Assembly (NCBI GenBank): GCA_913775095.1
Contig: CAJYIW010000019.1
Location: 496,001 to 560,000, forward strand
Direction: 5' to 3'
Source: an uncultured Siphonobacter sp.
Lineage (GTDB): Bacteria > Bacteroidota > Bacteroidia > Cytophagales > Spirosomataceae
Length of the DNA stretch: 64,000 nucleotides
Below, one piece after another: positions 1 through 9,184 of the stretch. Each line of letters opens with the position of its first letter. Positions within the stretch are counted from its first letter, which is position 1. The notes under the pieces are model-generated. The model was not told the origin of the DNA and searched no databases. It saw only the letters and a list, made by a program, of their open reading frames with translations. The position numbers and the translations under genes are program-made.

Positions 1-1
1 T

Positions 2-103
2 TCGGATGCCCTGATTAGAGAATTAACGGACCATTCCTACGATCTGGTTAAAAGCAGTTTACCCAAAAAATTACAGGCTGAATTAGCTCAGCTTCCCAAT
101 TGA
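2..103 (+). CDS. MmcQ/YjbR family protein, C-terminal fragment
   Basis: The window opens inside a reading frame that ends at the TGA at 101-103. The 33 visible residues include HSYDLVKSSLPKKLQAEL, which resembles the C-terminal end of the MmcQ/YjbR (DUF419, CyaY-like fold) family, where a HSY-x-LV motif precedes a Leu-Pro-Lys-Lys segment. The rest of the gene lies upstream of the window. The stop falls five bases before the ATG of the next gene, so the two are probably cotranscribed. The family call rests on this short tail only. Confidence 0.6.
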   Translation, partial: SDALIRELTDHSYDLVKSSLPKKLQAELAQLPN

Positions 104-108
104 AAGCT

Positions 109-660
109 ATGGAAACGATTGCCCTGATCCTGTTATTCATTCCTTATCTGGTGATCCGGTATTTCACGGAAGATCACGACACGCCCGCTGACAAAGATCG
201 TAAGCGTTTCAGGGAAGGTATTGAACTGGTCAAAAACAAGCAATACGAAGAGGCTCACGCCTATTTTTCTCTGCTGATCAATCGTTACCCCAAATCTGCC
301 ATTGCGTACCTTTACCGGGGGGTTTCCAATTACTATCTTGGCAATCATTATTCGGCCCTGTACGATTTTACTCATTCTGCCTCATTTGACAACACCGAAT
401 GGGAATGTTTTCTGTATAAAGGACTTTCGCATTTGGAACTGGGTGAAACCGATCAGGCTTTTCTGGAGCTGGATAAAGCGGTCTGGCATTCCCGTTCCGA
501 GAATCCAAATGTGCTTCGCTTCAGAGGAGAAGCCCGGTATCGGCTCCGCCAGATGGATGCCGCCCGCCGGGACTGGGAACAGGCCGCTCAGCTGGGCGAT
601 GAAAATGCGGCTCATTACCTTCAAATGCACTTTGGTTCGCCAACCCGACTGAAGAAATAA
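109..660 (+). CDS. TPR-repeat protein with N-terminal membrane anchor
   Basis: This 183-residue protein begins with one hydrophobic segment (residues about 2-17), followed by a charged linker. Helical repeats of tetratricopeptide type follow, recognisable by the spacing of Ala, Tyr, Gly and Leu in segments such as YEEAHAYFSLLINRYPKSAI and YLYRGVSNYYLGNHYSALYDF. TPR domains mediate protein-protein contacts; the partner is unknown. The ATG at 109 is chosen over the TTG at 100 because the TTG overlaps the upstream stop codon and the ATG starts a clean membrane anchor. It probably shares a transcript with the MmcQ/YjbR gene. No specific function is recognised. Confidence 0.8.
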   Translation: METIALILLFIPYLVIRYFTEDHDTPADKDRKRFREGIELVKNKQYEEAHAYFSLLINRYPKSAIAYLYRGVSNYYLGNHYSALYDFTHSASFDNTEWECFLYKGLSHLELGETDQAFLELDKAVWHSRSENPNVLRFRGEARYRLRQMDAARRDWEQAAQLGDENAAHYLQMHFGSPTRLKK

Positions 661-750
661 GGTAATTTGGACCGATCTTCATTTATTTTCAAACTTTTTT
701 GAGGGATAGAGTGAATTTGTCAGGTCTTGACAGAAAAGAACGCTATTCGT

Positions 751-2175
751 ATGAACGCCACATTACTTTCTGTTAAGCCGTTCCTGAGCGAAGATTTCCT
801 CCTCCAAACTGAAACCGCTCGTGTCCTGTATCATGATTATGCACGAGAAATGCCCATAATTGATTACCATTGCCATCTTCCTCCCGATCAGATTGCTGCG
901 GATAAAAGCTTTGCAAATTTGACCCAGAGCTGGCTTTATGGCGATCATTACAAGTGGCGTGCGATGCGGACTAATGGAGTGGCGGAACGCTATTGCACGG
1001 GGGACGCAACCGATTTCGAGAAGTTCCAGAAATGGGCCGAAACGGTTCCTTATACGATGCGAAATCCTCTTTACCACTGGACTCATTTAGAATTGCAGCG
1101 GTATTTTGGCATTGATCGCGTTCTGAATGGCCAATCGGCTAAAGGTATTTATGAGGAAGCTACGGCTTTACTGAATACACCGGAGTACACGGTGCGGAAC
1201 TTACTTCGCCGCATGAACGTGGAAACCGTCTGTACGACGGATGATCCCTCGGATGACCTGAGATTCCACCAGCAAATGGCTCAGGAAGGACTAGACATCA
1301 AGGTGTTACCTACCTTCCGCCCCGATAAAGCCATGCTTTCGATTGACGACCCCTCGGACTTCAATGCTTATGTGGATAAAATCGAATCGGTCTCTAACAT
1401 TTCCATTAGTACGTACGACGATTACGTAGCTGCTCTGCGTCAGCGTCACGATTTCTTTGCTTCGCTGGGCGGCCGCCTGTCTGACCATGGCCTGGAGCAT
1501 ATGTACACGGCGGAATATACGGAATCTGAAATTCGTACGATTTTTGCCAAAGCCCGTAGTGGTCAATTACCCTCGGCAGAAGATCGTCTGAAGTTCAAGT
1601 CGGCCATGCTCCTTGAATTTGCCATCATGGATTGGGAGAAAGGATGGACACAACAATATCACCTGGGTGCTTTACGCAATAACAACACCCGTTTGCTGCG
1701 TCAGCTCGGCCCTGACACCGGCTGGGATTCCATCGGAGACTTTGGGCAGGCTCGTCCCCTGAGCACCTTCCTGGGGATGCTGGATAACGACGATAAACTC
1801 GCCAAAACCATTCTGTATAACCTCAACCCTGCCGACAACGAAGTATTTGCCACGATGATTGGTAATTTCAACGATGGCAGCACGCCGGGTAAAATCCAGT
1901 GGGGTTCCGGCTGGTGGTTCCTCGATCAGAAAGACGGCATGGAAAAGCAAATCAACGCTCTTTCCAACATGGGACTGCTGAGTCGATTCCTGGGTATGCT
2001 GACGGATTCCCGCAGTTTCCTGTCCTATCCCCGTCACGAATATTTCCGTCGTATTCTTTGCAATATGATTGGTAATGATGTAGAAAATGGCGAGCTACCC
2101 GCCGATATGGAATGGCTGGGACAAATGGTTCAGAACATTTGCTACACCAACGCGAAAGAGTACTTCAAGTTTTAA
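751..2175 (+). CDS. uxaC: Glucuronate isomerase
   Basis: UxaC interconverts D-glucuronate and D-fructuronate (and galacturonate and tagaturonate), the first cytoplasmic step of hexuronate breakdown. The metal-binding DYHCH motif is at residues 38-42 of this start, and the conserved opening KPFLSEDFLLQTETA is typical. The 474-residue length fits the family (about 470). An in-frame TTG at 727 exists, but the ATG at 751 matches family N-termini better, and a weak promoter-like TGAATTTG at 712-719 would put the transcript start near 725. The gene stands alone: no uxaA, uxaB, uxuA or kdgK is beside it, so the rest of the pathway must lie elsewhere. A strong hairpin terminator follows. Confidence 0.96.
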   Translation: MNATLLSVKPFLSEDFLLQTETARVLYHDYAREMPIIDYHCHLPPDQIAADKSFANLTQSWLYGDHYKWRAMRTNGVAERYCTGDATDFEKFQKWAETVPYTMRNPLYHWTHLELQRYFGIDRVLNGQSAKGIYEEATALLNTPEYTVRNLLRRMNVETVCTTDDPSDDLRFHQQMAQEGLDIKVLPTFRPDKAMLSIDDPSDFNAYVDKIESVSNISISTYDDYVAALRQRHDFFASLGGRLSDHGLEHMYTAEYTESEIRTIFAKARSGQLPSAEDRLKFKSAMLLEFAIMDWEKGWTQQYHLGALRNNNTRLLRQLGPDTGWDSIGDFGQARPLSTFLGMLDNDDKLAKTILYNLNPADNEVFATMIGNFNDGSTPGKIQWGSGWWFLDQKDGMEKQINALSNMGLLSRFLGMLTDSRSFLSYPRHEYFRRILCNMIGNDVENGELPADMEWLGQMVQNICYTNAKEYFKF

Positions 2176-2196
2176 CGAAAGAAAGTCAAGTGTATA

Positions 2197-2226
2197 AAAA
2201 ACGGCCCGCTGTGACGGGCCGTTTTT
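2197..2226. terminator. Bidirectional terminator between uxaC and the thioredoxin-fold gene
   Basis: A 12-base-pair perfect stem (AAAAACGGCCCG with CGGGCCGTTTTT) encloses a six-base loop. It is A-rich on the left and T-rich on the right, so it can end transcription of the two convergent genes from both sides. Confidence 0.9.
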
Positions 2227-2228
2227 AG

Positions 2229-3248
2229 TTATCGCTTCCCTCGGCTCAGCAGCAGGTTTGCCTTCTGAAGCACCTGAGGGTTTTGACTTTTACTTTTCAG
2301 GTAACTCCCCAGATACCTGCACTCATCGGGGCCGGGGCTTCCCAGCCGTTCGTATCGATTCACCCGGTCCACTACCTGGGCCCATTGCTGAGTTTTAATT
2401 AAGGCATTGAGTTCCGGAATCAGTGTTCGGTTTTCAATTGATTTTTTATCGAACCCCAGGGTATTCAGGTACGCTCCTAACTTCTGAATACGAGCAGGGC
2501 TCATCATCGCGGCACGACTGGAATATAAAGTCGTCATGATGATGTATTCCCCCGTCTTCTTGAGATCTTCCGCCGGGAATTTGGACTTATATAAGGCCAG
2601 ATGCGTCATGAAGTAATCAAACAAGGGATTCTCGGCATCCAGCAATACTTTTTGAATAGCCGTAAAAGCGGCTTTCGAGGTGTACTCAGCGGGTTTCAGA
2701 GCCTGCGTGTACGCCCGCATGGCCTGAATGTTGCTGACCGTATCTTTAGTTATTCGGGTGAAATACCCGTAATCCATCAGGAAACTGGTATTTCTGTCAC
2801 CCTGCCGAAAACGGTTTTGATAATTCTGAGCCCTTTGTTTCGGATCTGCCACTTTCCCTGCCAGATCAGTCAGGGCCTGCGTAGCGTTTTCCGTACTCTG
2901 GGCGTGAATCAGCTTCACATTCGGATCAAAAAACAAAAACAGGGGTAAGGAAGGAACAAACAGATTCTGTTTGGCAAGAAAAGCCTGAGCCTCGGGTGAA
3001 TTCACGTCCAGCTTGTAGCTTACAAACCGTTCGTTGAATGCTTTTCCGACCGAAGCGTTTTTAAATGTCGGAATAAAACTCTCGCAGACGTGGCAGGTGG
3101 GCGAATACACTTCCAGAAAAACCAGCTTTCCCTGAGCTTTGGCCTGCGTGAAAGGGTTGCGGAGGTTTCCCTGAATGAAGTTCACGCCCTGACCGAAGGC
3201 GGAAGTAGTGATAAGTAATAAACCTAAAAGGCGACTGAGTGTACGCAT
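2229..3248 (-). CDS. Exported thioredoxin-fold protein
   Basis: This 339-residue protein has a signal peptide (residues 1-20, ending SAFGQ) and a thioredoxin-like domain (about 25-135) in which VFLEVYSPTCHVC carries a CHVC redox pair at residues 52 and 55. The C-terminal 200 residues are helical and not recognised. Similar Bacteroidota proteins act in the periplasm in disulfide handling or protein folding, but the substrate cannot be inferred here. It converges with uxaC and shares its terminator. Upstream, on the same strand, is gldC, separated by 93 bases. The fold call is firm; the role is open. Confidence 0.85.
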   Translation of the reverse strand: MRTLSRLLGLLLITTSAFGQGVNFIQGNLRNPFTQAKAQGKLVFLEVYSPTCHVCESFIPTFKNASVGKAFNERFVSYKLDVNSPEAQAFLAKQNLFVPSLPLFLFFDPNVKLIHAQSTENATQALTDLAGKVADPKQRAQNYQNRFRQGDRNTSFLMDYGYFTRITKDTVSNIQAMRAYTQALKPAEYTSKAAFTAIQKVLLDAENPLFDYFMTHLALYKSKFPAEDLKKTGEYIIMTTLYSSRAAMMSPARIQKLGAYLNTLGFDKKSIENRTLIPELNALIKTQQWAQVVDRVNRYERLGSPGPDECRYLGSYLKSKSQNPQVLQKANLLLSRGKR

Positions 3249-3341
3249 GAAGCGTTAGAATTTGATCGTTTGAAGTCTGGGAAGCTTCCTTCCATCAGGC
3301 GGAGTTAACCTTTTCAAACGACCAAACTAACGAATAATCTA

Positions 3342-3698
3342 TTATTTGGTACCGTTGCGTTGCAACTCTTCCAGTTCAGCTTTCAGATTACGGCTCAGGA
3401 TTTTACAAACGTCATGGATTTGCTCCGCCATTTTCTTATCGCCCGTAGCAGACACCACCGAATCAGCTACGCCAGACATGATCTCAATATAGAACTGTTT
3501 CATGTCTCCCACTTCCATGTCTTTCGTCCACAAATCCAGTTTCATCGTTGCCCGGTGGTAACGATCCCAGGTTGCAATAGAAACGGCCTGAGTATCATTC
3601 AAACCTTCGTTTGGGTTATCAGATGCATCCCAGTAAATTTTATTGGGAACGTTATTTTCGTCTAACTCAACGTCAAAATGGATTTCTGCTTTTTTCAT
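3342..3698 (-). CDS. gldC: Gliding motility protein GldC
   Basis: The 118-residue protein matches the GldC pattern known from Flavobacterium johnsoniae. It opens with an EIHFDVELDENNVP segment, then IYWDASD, then LDLWTKDMEVGDMKQFYIE, and ends in a helical region. GldC is cytoplasmic, is found almost only in Bacteroidota, and was first linked to gliding motility; its biochemical role is unclear. Other gld genes are not in this window, so the gene does not prove that the cell glides. The start is the only ATG before the conserved opening. Confidence 0.92.
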   Translation of the reverse strand: MKKAEIHFDVELDENNVPNKIYWDASDNPNEGLNDTQAVSIATWDRYHRATMKLDLWTKDMEVGDMKQFYIEIMSGVADSVVSATGDKKMAEQIHDVCKILSRNLKAELEELQRNGTK

Positions 3699-3842
3699 AA
3701 AAGAATGGCATGCTTGCCCGTTTCAAAAAATTAATCAGGTTAGTAAAGGGGGAAACCTTCCGATAAGTTCCTTCTTTATCGTTGTTTGTTGTGAGTTGAT
3801 AGTTATGGGTTGGTTTTCTTCGTAGAAATTAGTTGATATTCC

Positions 3843-3916
3843 GCTGCCAGCTTTTTCGCTGGCAGCAACCAGTCCAGTATGAGGAAAGGGGCTACCAGCG
3901 AAAAAGCTGGTAGCGG
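3843..3916. repeat. Pair of inverted REP-like hairpins, family A
   Basis: Two palindromes face each other between gldC and the DUF4197 gene. The first is GCTGCCAGC, six bases, GCTGGCAGC (3843-3866), preceded by CC and followed by AACC. The second is GCTACCAGC, six bases, GCTGGTAGC (about 3891-3914), in opposite orientation. The halves also pair with each other with two mismatches. The same GCTnCCnGC pattern recurs at 51269 and 56501. The arrangement resembles a bacterial interspersed mosaic element. Confidence 0.75.
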
Positions 3917-3940
3917 AAATATTCAGACAATAATCTAAAC

Positions 3941-4717
3941 TTACTGCTGTCCAAAAACCTTTTTCAACAAATCAGTTACCCGGGCCTGTGGGTTCTCACG
4001 AATTTTCGCTTCTTCCTGCTCCACCAGTTTAAATAACCCGTCAATCGCTTTACGAGTGGCGTAGTCATTCAGGTCAGGGTTCAGTTTCTGAGGTACAATT
4101 GGCAATTTATTATAGCTCGTTACAATGGTACCGTAATATCTGGTGGCCTGCGTCTTTTCAATCGAAGTCTGAATGATCGGCGAAAATTCCTTGTAAAGAG
4201 CATCAAAAGACGTACGCTTCAGGTATTCCGTTGCGGCATTTTTATCTCCTTTCAGAATCGTAATGGCATCTGGAATAGTCATTTTCGTAATGGCATCTAC
4301 GAAAATGGGAAATGCTTTTTTCGAAGCATCTTCGGCCCCCCGATTCAGGGTTAACACAAACTGATCCACTTGTTTTCCTAAACCAATCTTCCGTAAAGTG
4401 CTTTCAGCTTTCTGAACCTCAGGCGGTAACAGAATTTTAATTAAAGAATTTTTAAAGAATCCATCGGTTTGGGAAGCCTGATCAGATCCCTTGCGAATGC
4501 CCAGGGTTAAAGCTTCTTTAAGACCTTTGGCAATTTCATCCGAGCCTATACCCGTGGAAGAGGAGCTTTGGTTTAAAATGGTTCCTGCCTTCTGAAGAAT
4601 CCCGCCCAGGCCACTTTTTCGGGGAGCTGCCTGCGTAGTATCGTTCTGGGCCTGAGCCATTTGAGTAGTCAATCCTAGTACTAACAGACTACCAACCCAT
4701 GTTTTTACTCGTTTCAT
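3941..4717 (-). CDS. DUF4197 domain-containing exported protein
   Basis: A 258-residue protein with a signal peptide (residues 1-24, ending AQAQ), followed by a DUF4197 domain. The domain is seen in the GLKEALTLGIRKGSDQASQTDG segment region, a central NRGAEDASKKAFPIF stretch, and the DYATRKAIDGLFKLVEQEEAKIR end, which are diagnostic for this family. The family is periplasmic or envelope-associated in Gram-negative bacteria and has no known function. The ATG at 4717 is chosen over an upstream in-frame codon at 4780 because it begins a standard signal peptide. Its promoter region faces that of cinA across 179 bases. Confidence 0.88.
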   Translation of the reverse strand: MKRVKTWVGSLLVLGLTTQMAQAQNDTTQAAPRKSGLGGILQKAGTILNQSSSSTGIGSDEIAKGLKEALTLGIRKGSDQASQTDGFFKNSLIKILLPPEVQKAESTLRKIGLGKQVDQFVLTLNRGAEDASKKAFPIFVDAITKMTIPDAITILKGDKNAATEYLKRTSFDALYKEFSPIIQTSIEKTQATRYYGTIVTSYNKLPIVPQKLNPDLNDYATRKAIDGLFKLVEQEEAKIRENPQARVTDLLKKVFGQQ

Positions 4718-4896
4718 AAAGATTCGTGTGGTTGATGTTTTAAATTGGGTCAAGACTTTTTGTGTAGTTTTGAGCTGCAAAAGTAGAGCAAAATCGAAAC
4801 ATCCTGCCAGTTATTGCGATTGTGTTTACAAAGCGGTAAGCTCATCTATAGCTTATCATCAATCAAATTACTGATACTGACTCCTTACGTAAAAAA

Positions 4897-6156
4897 ATGA
4901 ATACCATTACTGCCGAGATTATTACGATTGGGGATGAAATTCTGTTCGGACAAATCACCGATACCAATACCCAGTGGATCGGAGCCGAATTATCGGCCAT
5001 TGGCGTTCGGACGATTCGCAAAAGTTCCGTGGGTGATAACAAGTTCGACATCCTGCGTATTCTGGCCGAAGCCGAACAGCGGGCGGATATTGTGATCATG
5101 ACGGGGGGACTGGGCCCGACCAAAGACGACATCACGAAAACGACGCTTTGTGAGTATTTCAATACCACGCTGGCTATTAACGAAGAAGCTCTGGTTTTTG
5201 TGACTGAATTTTTCCGAAAAAGAGGTCGTGAGATCACGGACATCAATAAAGGTCAGGCCGCGTTGCCCTTGAATGCAACGTACGTTCCTAATACCCGTGG
5301 CACTGCTCCGGGGATGTGGTTTCAGGAGCGTAATACCATTTTCGTTTCCCTGCCCGGGGTTCCTCACGAAATGCGGGGCCTGATGACGGATGAAATCATT
5401 CCCCGCATTAAAGCGTCGTTTGAGCTTCCCGTCATTTACCACAAGATGATCAAGACGATTGGGATCGGTGAATCCTATCTGGCGGAGCGGATTGAAGACT
5501 GGGAAGATGCCCTTCCATCGCATATCAAACTGGCCTACCTGCCCTCTATGGGGATGGTAAAGCTGCGACTGACGGCCACCGGAACGAACGTGCACATCCT
5601 CGAAAAAGAAGTACAGGAGCAGGTAATAAAAGTTTTACCTTTACTTTCGTCCTTCGTTTTTGGTTATGATTCGGATGAATTCGAAGAAGTCGTCGCGGAG
5701 CTATTGAAAAAGTCAGGGCATACTCTCTCCGCGGCGGAAAGCTGTACCGGGGGTTATGTTTCTCACCTGATTACCAAGGTTCCGGGAAGTTCAGCCTACT
5801 TCGAAGGTGCAGTGGTCAGTTACTCCAACGAAGCTAAAATGCACACGCTGGATGTTCAGGAGCAAACGCTACTGGCCCACGGAGCCGTTTCGGAAGCAAC
5901 CATTCGCGAAATGGCCGAAGGCGTTCGTAAGCGTTTTCAGACTACCTTTGGCCTGGCAACCAGTGGAATTGCCGGTCCCGACGGGGGCACCCCCGACAAA
6001 CCCGTGGGAACGGTCTGGATCGCACTGGCTACGGATCAACAAACGATCACCAAAAAGCTTACTCTGGGAGGAACCCGCGAACAAAACATTCATCAGGCAG
6101 CGATTACGCTGCTGAATGTGTTACGAAAAGTTCTGCTCAATATTCCTTTGGATTAA
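4897..6156 (+). CDS. cinA: CinA family protein (competence/damage-inducible; NMN amidohydrolase-type)
   Basis: This 419-residue protein has the two-domain CinA layout. An N-terminal molybdopterin-binding-like domain (about 5-170) carries GDEILFGQITDTN and MTGGLGPTKDD. A C-terminal CinA/PncC domain (about 255-415) carries SAAESCTGGYVS and the glycine-rich TSGIAGPDGGTPDKPVG. Known CinA proteins hydrolyse ADP-ribose and/or deamidate nicotinamide mononucleotide in NAD salvage. The length and both active-site regions are intact. It is followed after 57 bases by an E2 acyltransferase gene on the same strand. Confidence 0.95.
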   Translation: MNTITAEIITIGDEILFGQITDTNTQWIGAELSAIGVRTIRKSSVGDNKFDILRILAEAEQRADIVIMTGGLGPTKDDITKTTLCEYFNTTLAINEEALVFVTEFFRKRGREITDINKGQAALPLNATYVPNTRGTAPGMWFQERNTIFVSLPGVPHEMRGLMTDEIIPRIKASFELPVIYHKMIKTIGIGESYLAERIEDWEDALPSHIKLAYLPSMGMVKLRLTATGTNVHILEKEVQEQVIKVLPLLSSFVFGYDSDEFEEVVAELLKKSGHTLSAAESCTGGYVSHLITKVPGSSAYFEGAVVSYSNEAKMHTLDVQEQTLLAHGAVSEATIREMAEGVRKRFQTTFGLATSGIAGPDGGTPDKPVGTVWIALATDQQTITKKLTLGGTREQNIHQAAITLLNVLRKVLLNIPLD

Positions 6157-6213
6157 TTGCTGAAATGACCCTGAATTTCGATTTCAGCGGCGTTTTATAA
6201 ACACAGTTTTCTT

Positions 6214-7542
6214 ATGACTGAGATTCTCATGCCTGCCATGGGCGAAAGCATCCACGAAGCAACCGTATTAACCTGGCTTAAAAAACCCGGTGATCACGTG
6301 GAAATAGATGAACCTCTGCTGGAAGTAGCGACGGATAAAGTGGATACGGAGATTCCCTCCACTCACACCGGAATACTGAAGGAAATTCTGATTCAGGAAG
6401 GACAAGTGGCCGTGATAGGAAAGCCCATCTGCCGCGTGGAAAGTGCGGAAGCCCCGGTGGCTGAGGCAAAGCCCGCCACGGAAACGCCTGCCCCCGATGA
6501 AAACAGCAGTCCCGAAGAAGTGGCCAGCTTTCTGGAAAGTAATGTCCACGCGGCGGCGGCTTCACTGGGCCCACGCTTCGAAACTCCTGCGAGTCAAAGC
6601 CGTTATTACTCGCCTCTGGTGCTGACCATTTGCGAGAAGGAAGGCATTTCGATGGAAGAGCTTAATGCTCTACCGGGTACGGGAGCTGACGGTCGGGTCA
6701 CGAAGAATGACATTCTCGATTACGTCGCAAACCGATCTACTCACCCCCTAACTCCAAAAGCTCCTCCTACCACTCCCGCTCCGCAGTCCGCTCCTGTCAC
6801 GGCTCCAAAACCCGCGACGGTCAGCAGTGGTAACGTAGAGATTATTGAGATGGATCGCATGCGGAAAATCATTGCCGAGCGAATGGTAGATTCCAAACGC
6901 ATTGCTCCGCACGTCAGCAGCTTCGTTGAAACGGATATGACTACCCTTTCCCGCTGGAGAGACCGAATGAAGGTTCAGTTTCAGAAGGAATATGGCGAAA
7001 ATCTGACTTATACTCCCCTGCTAATTGAGGCGGTGGTGAAAGCCATCAAAGATTTTCCGATGATTAACAGCTCTGTAGAAGGCGATAAAATTCTAGTTAA
7101 GAAGGCCGTTAATATTGGCATGGCCGTTGCCTTGCCTAACGGTAACCTGATCGTTCCCGTGATTCATAACGCGGATCAGTATAATCTGGTAGGATTAACC
7201 AAAAAGATTAATGATTTGACGAAACGGGCTCGGGAAAACAAGTTGAAAGCGGATGATTTAGCCGATGGTACCTATACGGTCTCGAACATTGGTTCTTTCG
7301 GTAATCTTATGGGAACTCCCATTATCCTGCAACCGCAGGTAGCAATCATGGCTTTTGGCGTAATTCAGAAGAAACCAGCCGTCCTTGAAACGCCCGAAGG
7401 TGACGTCATCGCCATTCGTCAGAAAATGTTTATTTCTCATTCCTATGATCACCGCATCGTCGATGGCTCGCTGGGAGGACAATTCGTGAAACGCGTTTCC
7501 GATTATCTGGAGAACTTCGATGCTGATCGTAAGCTGATTTAA
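6214..7542 (+). CDS. Dihydrolipoamide acyltransferase (2-oxoacid dehydrogenase E2)
   Basis: The 442-residue E2 component has one N-terminal lipoyl domain (1-78; lipoyl lysine K42 in ATDKVDTEIPS), a Pro/Ala linker, a peripheral-subunit-binding domain (about 129-170) and a C-terminal catalytic acyltransferase domain with the DHRIVDG motif (H413, D417). It transfers an acyl group from E1 to CoA in a pyruvate, 2-oxoglutarate or branched-chain complex. The single lipoyl domain and sequence style suggest a branched-chain or 2-oxoglutarate type, but the substrate is not settled. E1 and E3 genes are not nearby. A second Pro-rich linker precedes the catalytic domain. Confidence 0.93.
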   Translation: MTEILMPAMGESIHEATVLTWLKKPGDHVEIDEPLLEVATDKVDTEIPSTHTGILKEILIQEGQVAVIGKPICRVESAEAPVAEAKPATETPAPDENSSPEEVASFLESNVHAAAASLGPRFETPASQSRYYSPLVLTICEKEGISMEELNALPGTGADGRVTKNDILDYVANRSTHPLTPKAPPTTPAPQSAPVTAPKPATVSSGNVEIIEMDRMRKIIAERMVDSKRIAPHVSSFVETDMTTLSRWRDRMKVQFQKEYGENLTYTPLLIEAVVKAIKDFPMINSSVEGDKILVKKAVNIGMAVALPNGNLIVPVIHNADQYNLVGLTKKINDLTKRARENKLKADDLADGTYTVSNIGSFGNLMGTPIILQPQVAIMAFGVIQKKPAVLETPEGDVIAIRQKMFISHSYDHRIVDGSLGGQFVKRVSDYLENFDADRKLI

Positions 7543-7553
7543 TTCAGATCTGT

Positions 7554-7599
7554 AACTAACAAAAAGGACGATTCTTGCGAATCGTCCTTTTTTGTTAGT
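7554..7599. terminator. Bidirectional terminator between E2 and desaturase genes
   Basis: The core stem AAAAAGGACGATTC / GAATCGTCCTTTTT (7561-7574 and 7579-7592) has a TTGC loop. Flanking AACTAAC and GTTAGTT lengthen the stem. It serves two convergent genes. Confidence 0.92.
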
Positions 7600-7615
7600 T
7601 CCGGAAAAGCTTCTG

Positions 7616-8389
7616 TTAAGCTTCCATTGCCTCTAGTTCCTTCGTCTTAACGGGCTTCAGGCGAATGATGTGCATCCAGTGAAGCGTTTTGATGACCGGG
7701 TAAGTAGGATCAAATTCAAACCATTTTGACGCGAAGTTTACCTGGTTAGGTAACTTGTGGTGGTTGTTCTGGAATAATTCTCCCATCATCAAAAAGTCCA
7801 GAATCAGCGAGTTACGAGATTTATCGTTGTTGTCGTAGTTCTGATAACCGTATTTGTGACCACTCCAGTTTACGATTGCTCCGTGAACGGGACCCATCAG
7901 GAAGTGGATAGGCAACAGGAAGAAAAACGCCCAGTGCATATCAAACCAGATGAAAGCAGCAATGTAAATCAAAGAATAAGCCGTACCCCAGAAAATGCGT
8001 GAAAACCAGGAATCACCAATTTTCTCGATGGTATTCCAGTACGGATAATTACGGTCAAACTGCGGTTCAATTTTAGTTCTACCAAAAAGAATCGCGTTAT
8101 AAATGTCTTTCGTCTTCCACATCATCGTGAAAGCGTTGCTTGAGTTGTGAGGTGAGTGAGGATCTCTCGGGCCATCGCTAAAGGCATGGTGCATCCGGTG
8201 AAGGATGGCGTACCCTTTAGGACTCAGGTAACTCGACCCCTGAGAAATGTAGGTAAGCAGGTAGAAGAACCGCTCCCAGAACTTGTTCATCGTAAACATC
8301 TTGTGAGCAGAGTAACGATGCAAAAAGAAGGTCTGGCTAAACAGCGACAGGTACCAGTGAATAATAAATGTTGGAATAATTAGTTGCAT
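7616..8389 (-). CDS. Membrane fatty acid desaturase (acyl-CoA/stearoyl 9-desaturase type)
   Basis: This 257-residue membrane protein carries the three histidine boxes of di-iron desaturases: HRYSAH (residues 24-29), HRMHH (64-68) and NNHH (208-211). Hydrophobic segments lie at about 2-20, 132-165 and around the boxes. The arrangement matches acyl-CoA or acyl-lipid delta-9 desaturases, which introduce double bonds and adjust membrane fluidity using oxygen and an electron donor. It is somewhat short but has all metal ligands expected for the core. It is convergent with the E2 gene. The exact acyl substrate cannot be read from the sequence. Confidence 0.92.
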   Translation of the reverse strand: MQLIIPTFIIHWYLSLFSQTFFLHRYSAHKMFTMNKFWERFFYLLTYISQGSSYLSPKGYAILHRMHHAFSDGPRDPHSPHNSSNAFTMMWKTKDIYNAILFGRTKIEPQFDRNYPYWNTIEKIGDSWFSRIFWGTAYSLIYIAAFIWFDMHWAFFFLLPIHFLMGPVHGAIVNWSGHKYGYQNYDNNDKSRNSLILDFLMMGELFQNNHHKLPNQVNFASKWFEFDPTYPVIKTLHWMHIIRLKPVKTKELEAMEA

Positions 8390-8508
8390 TTCGGCAGAAT
8401 TAAAATTGTACCAGTGACAAAGTTAGTAATCAAACTCCAGCTTTGGCAGGATAGTTGCAAATGTTTATAAAATATTCAAAAAATTTTCTTTACCACTAAT
8501 TCCCGATA

Positions 8509-9180
8509 TTATAAAGTAGTCATGGCGTAATAAACCAAATTGGCTCCCATTTTCAGGGCCTGCTGACGAACCGCCTCCGGGTCATTGTATACACTCTGAT
8601 CTTCCCAGCCGTTGCCCAGATCGCACTCGTAACTAAAGAAACAAACCAGTTTTCCCTGCCAGATCAGCCCCCAGCCCTGCGGCGATTTTCCGTCGTGCTC
8701 ATGAACTTTGGGAAGTCCGTTCGGAAAGGGAAATTTAGCTTTGTACAGCGGGTGATTAAAAGGTAACTCAATGAAATTCAACTCCGGAAAGACTTTCTTC
8801 ATTTCACGCCGGACGAATTTCTCAAGCCCATAATTATCATCAATGTGTAGAAATCCACCAGCGATGAGATACTTACGTATATTCTGGGCTTCGGATTCGG
8901 TAAACACCACATTTCCGTGCCCGGTCATGTGTACGAAGGGGTAATTGAACAGCTCGGGGCTACCCGGCTCGACAATATCCTCTTCGGCTGCCAGATTCGT
9001 CTTCAGGTTCTGATTACAGAATTTAATCAGGTTGGGTAAGGAGGTTTTATTGCCGTACCAGTCGCCCCCACCGCCGTATTTGAGACGGGCCATGCGAAGG
9101 GAAGTCTGCTGAGCCCAGGTATTCAGGCTAACCAGGCAAACCATTATCAGTATCGTTGCAGCAATCCGTTTCAGCTTCAT
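8509..9180 (-). CDS. DUF4159 domain-containing exported protein
   Basis: The 223-residue protein has a signal peptide (1-23, ending NTWA) and a DUF4159 domain with the characteristic RLKYGGGGDWYGN opening, then YPFVHMTGHGNV, then LIAGGFLHIDDNYG, a glutamine-amidotransferase-like fold without an obvious catalytic cysteine. Function is unknown; the family is common in Bacteroidota and often sits near metal-transport or AAA-ATPase genes. Here it follows rsmE after only four bases on the same strand, so it is cotranscribed with it, which may reflect shared expression rather than shared function. Confidence 0.88.
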   Translation of the reverse strand: MKLKRIAATILIMVCLVSLNTWAQQTSLRMARLKYGGGGDWYGNKTSLPNLIKFCNQNLKTNLAAEEDIVEPGSPELFNYPFVHMTGHGNVVFTESEAQNIRKYLIAGGFLHIDDNYGLEKFVRREMKKVFPELNFIELPFNHPLYKAKFPFPNGLPKVHEHDGKSPQGWGLIWQGKLVCFFSYECDLGNGWEDQSVYNDPEAVRQQALKMGANLVYYAMTTL

Positions 9181-9184
9181 AAGC

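Noticed and set aside
100-108. TTG at 100 as the start of the TPR gene
   Set aside because: It overlaps the upstream stop codon and the ATG at 109 begins the membrane anchor directly.
4863-5595. Two minus-strand open frames of 127 and 201 codons inside cinA
   Set aside because: They are antisense shadows of cinA; their translations show no family signature and their codon pattern mirrors the real gene.
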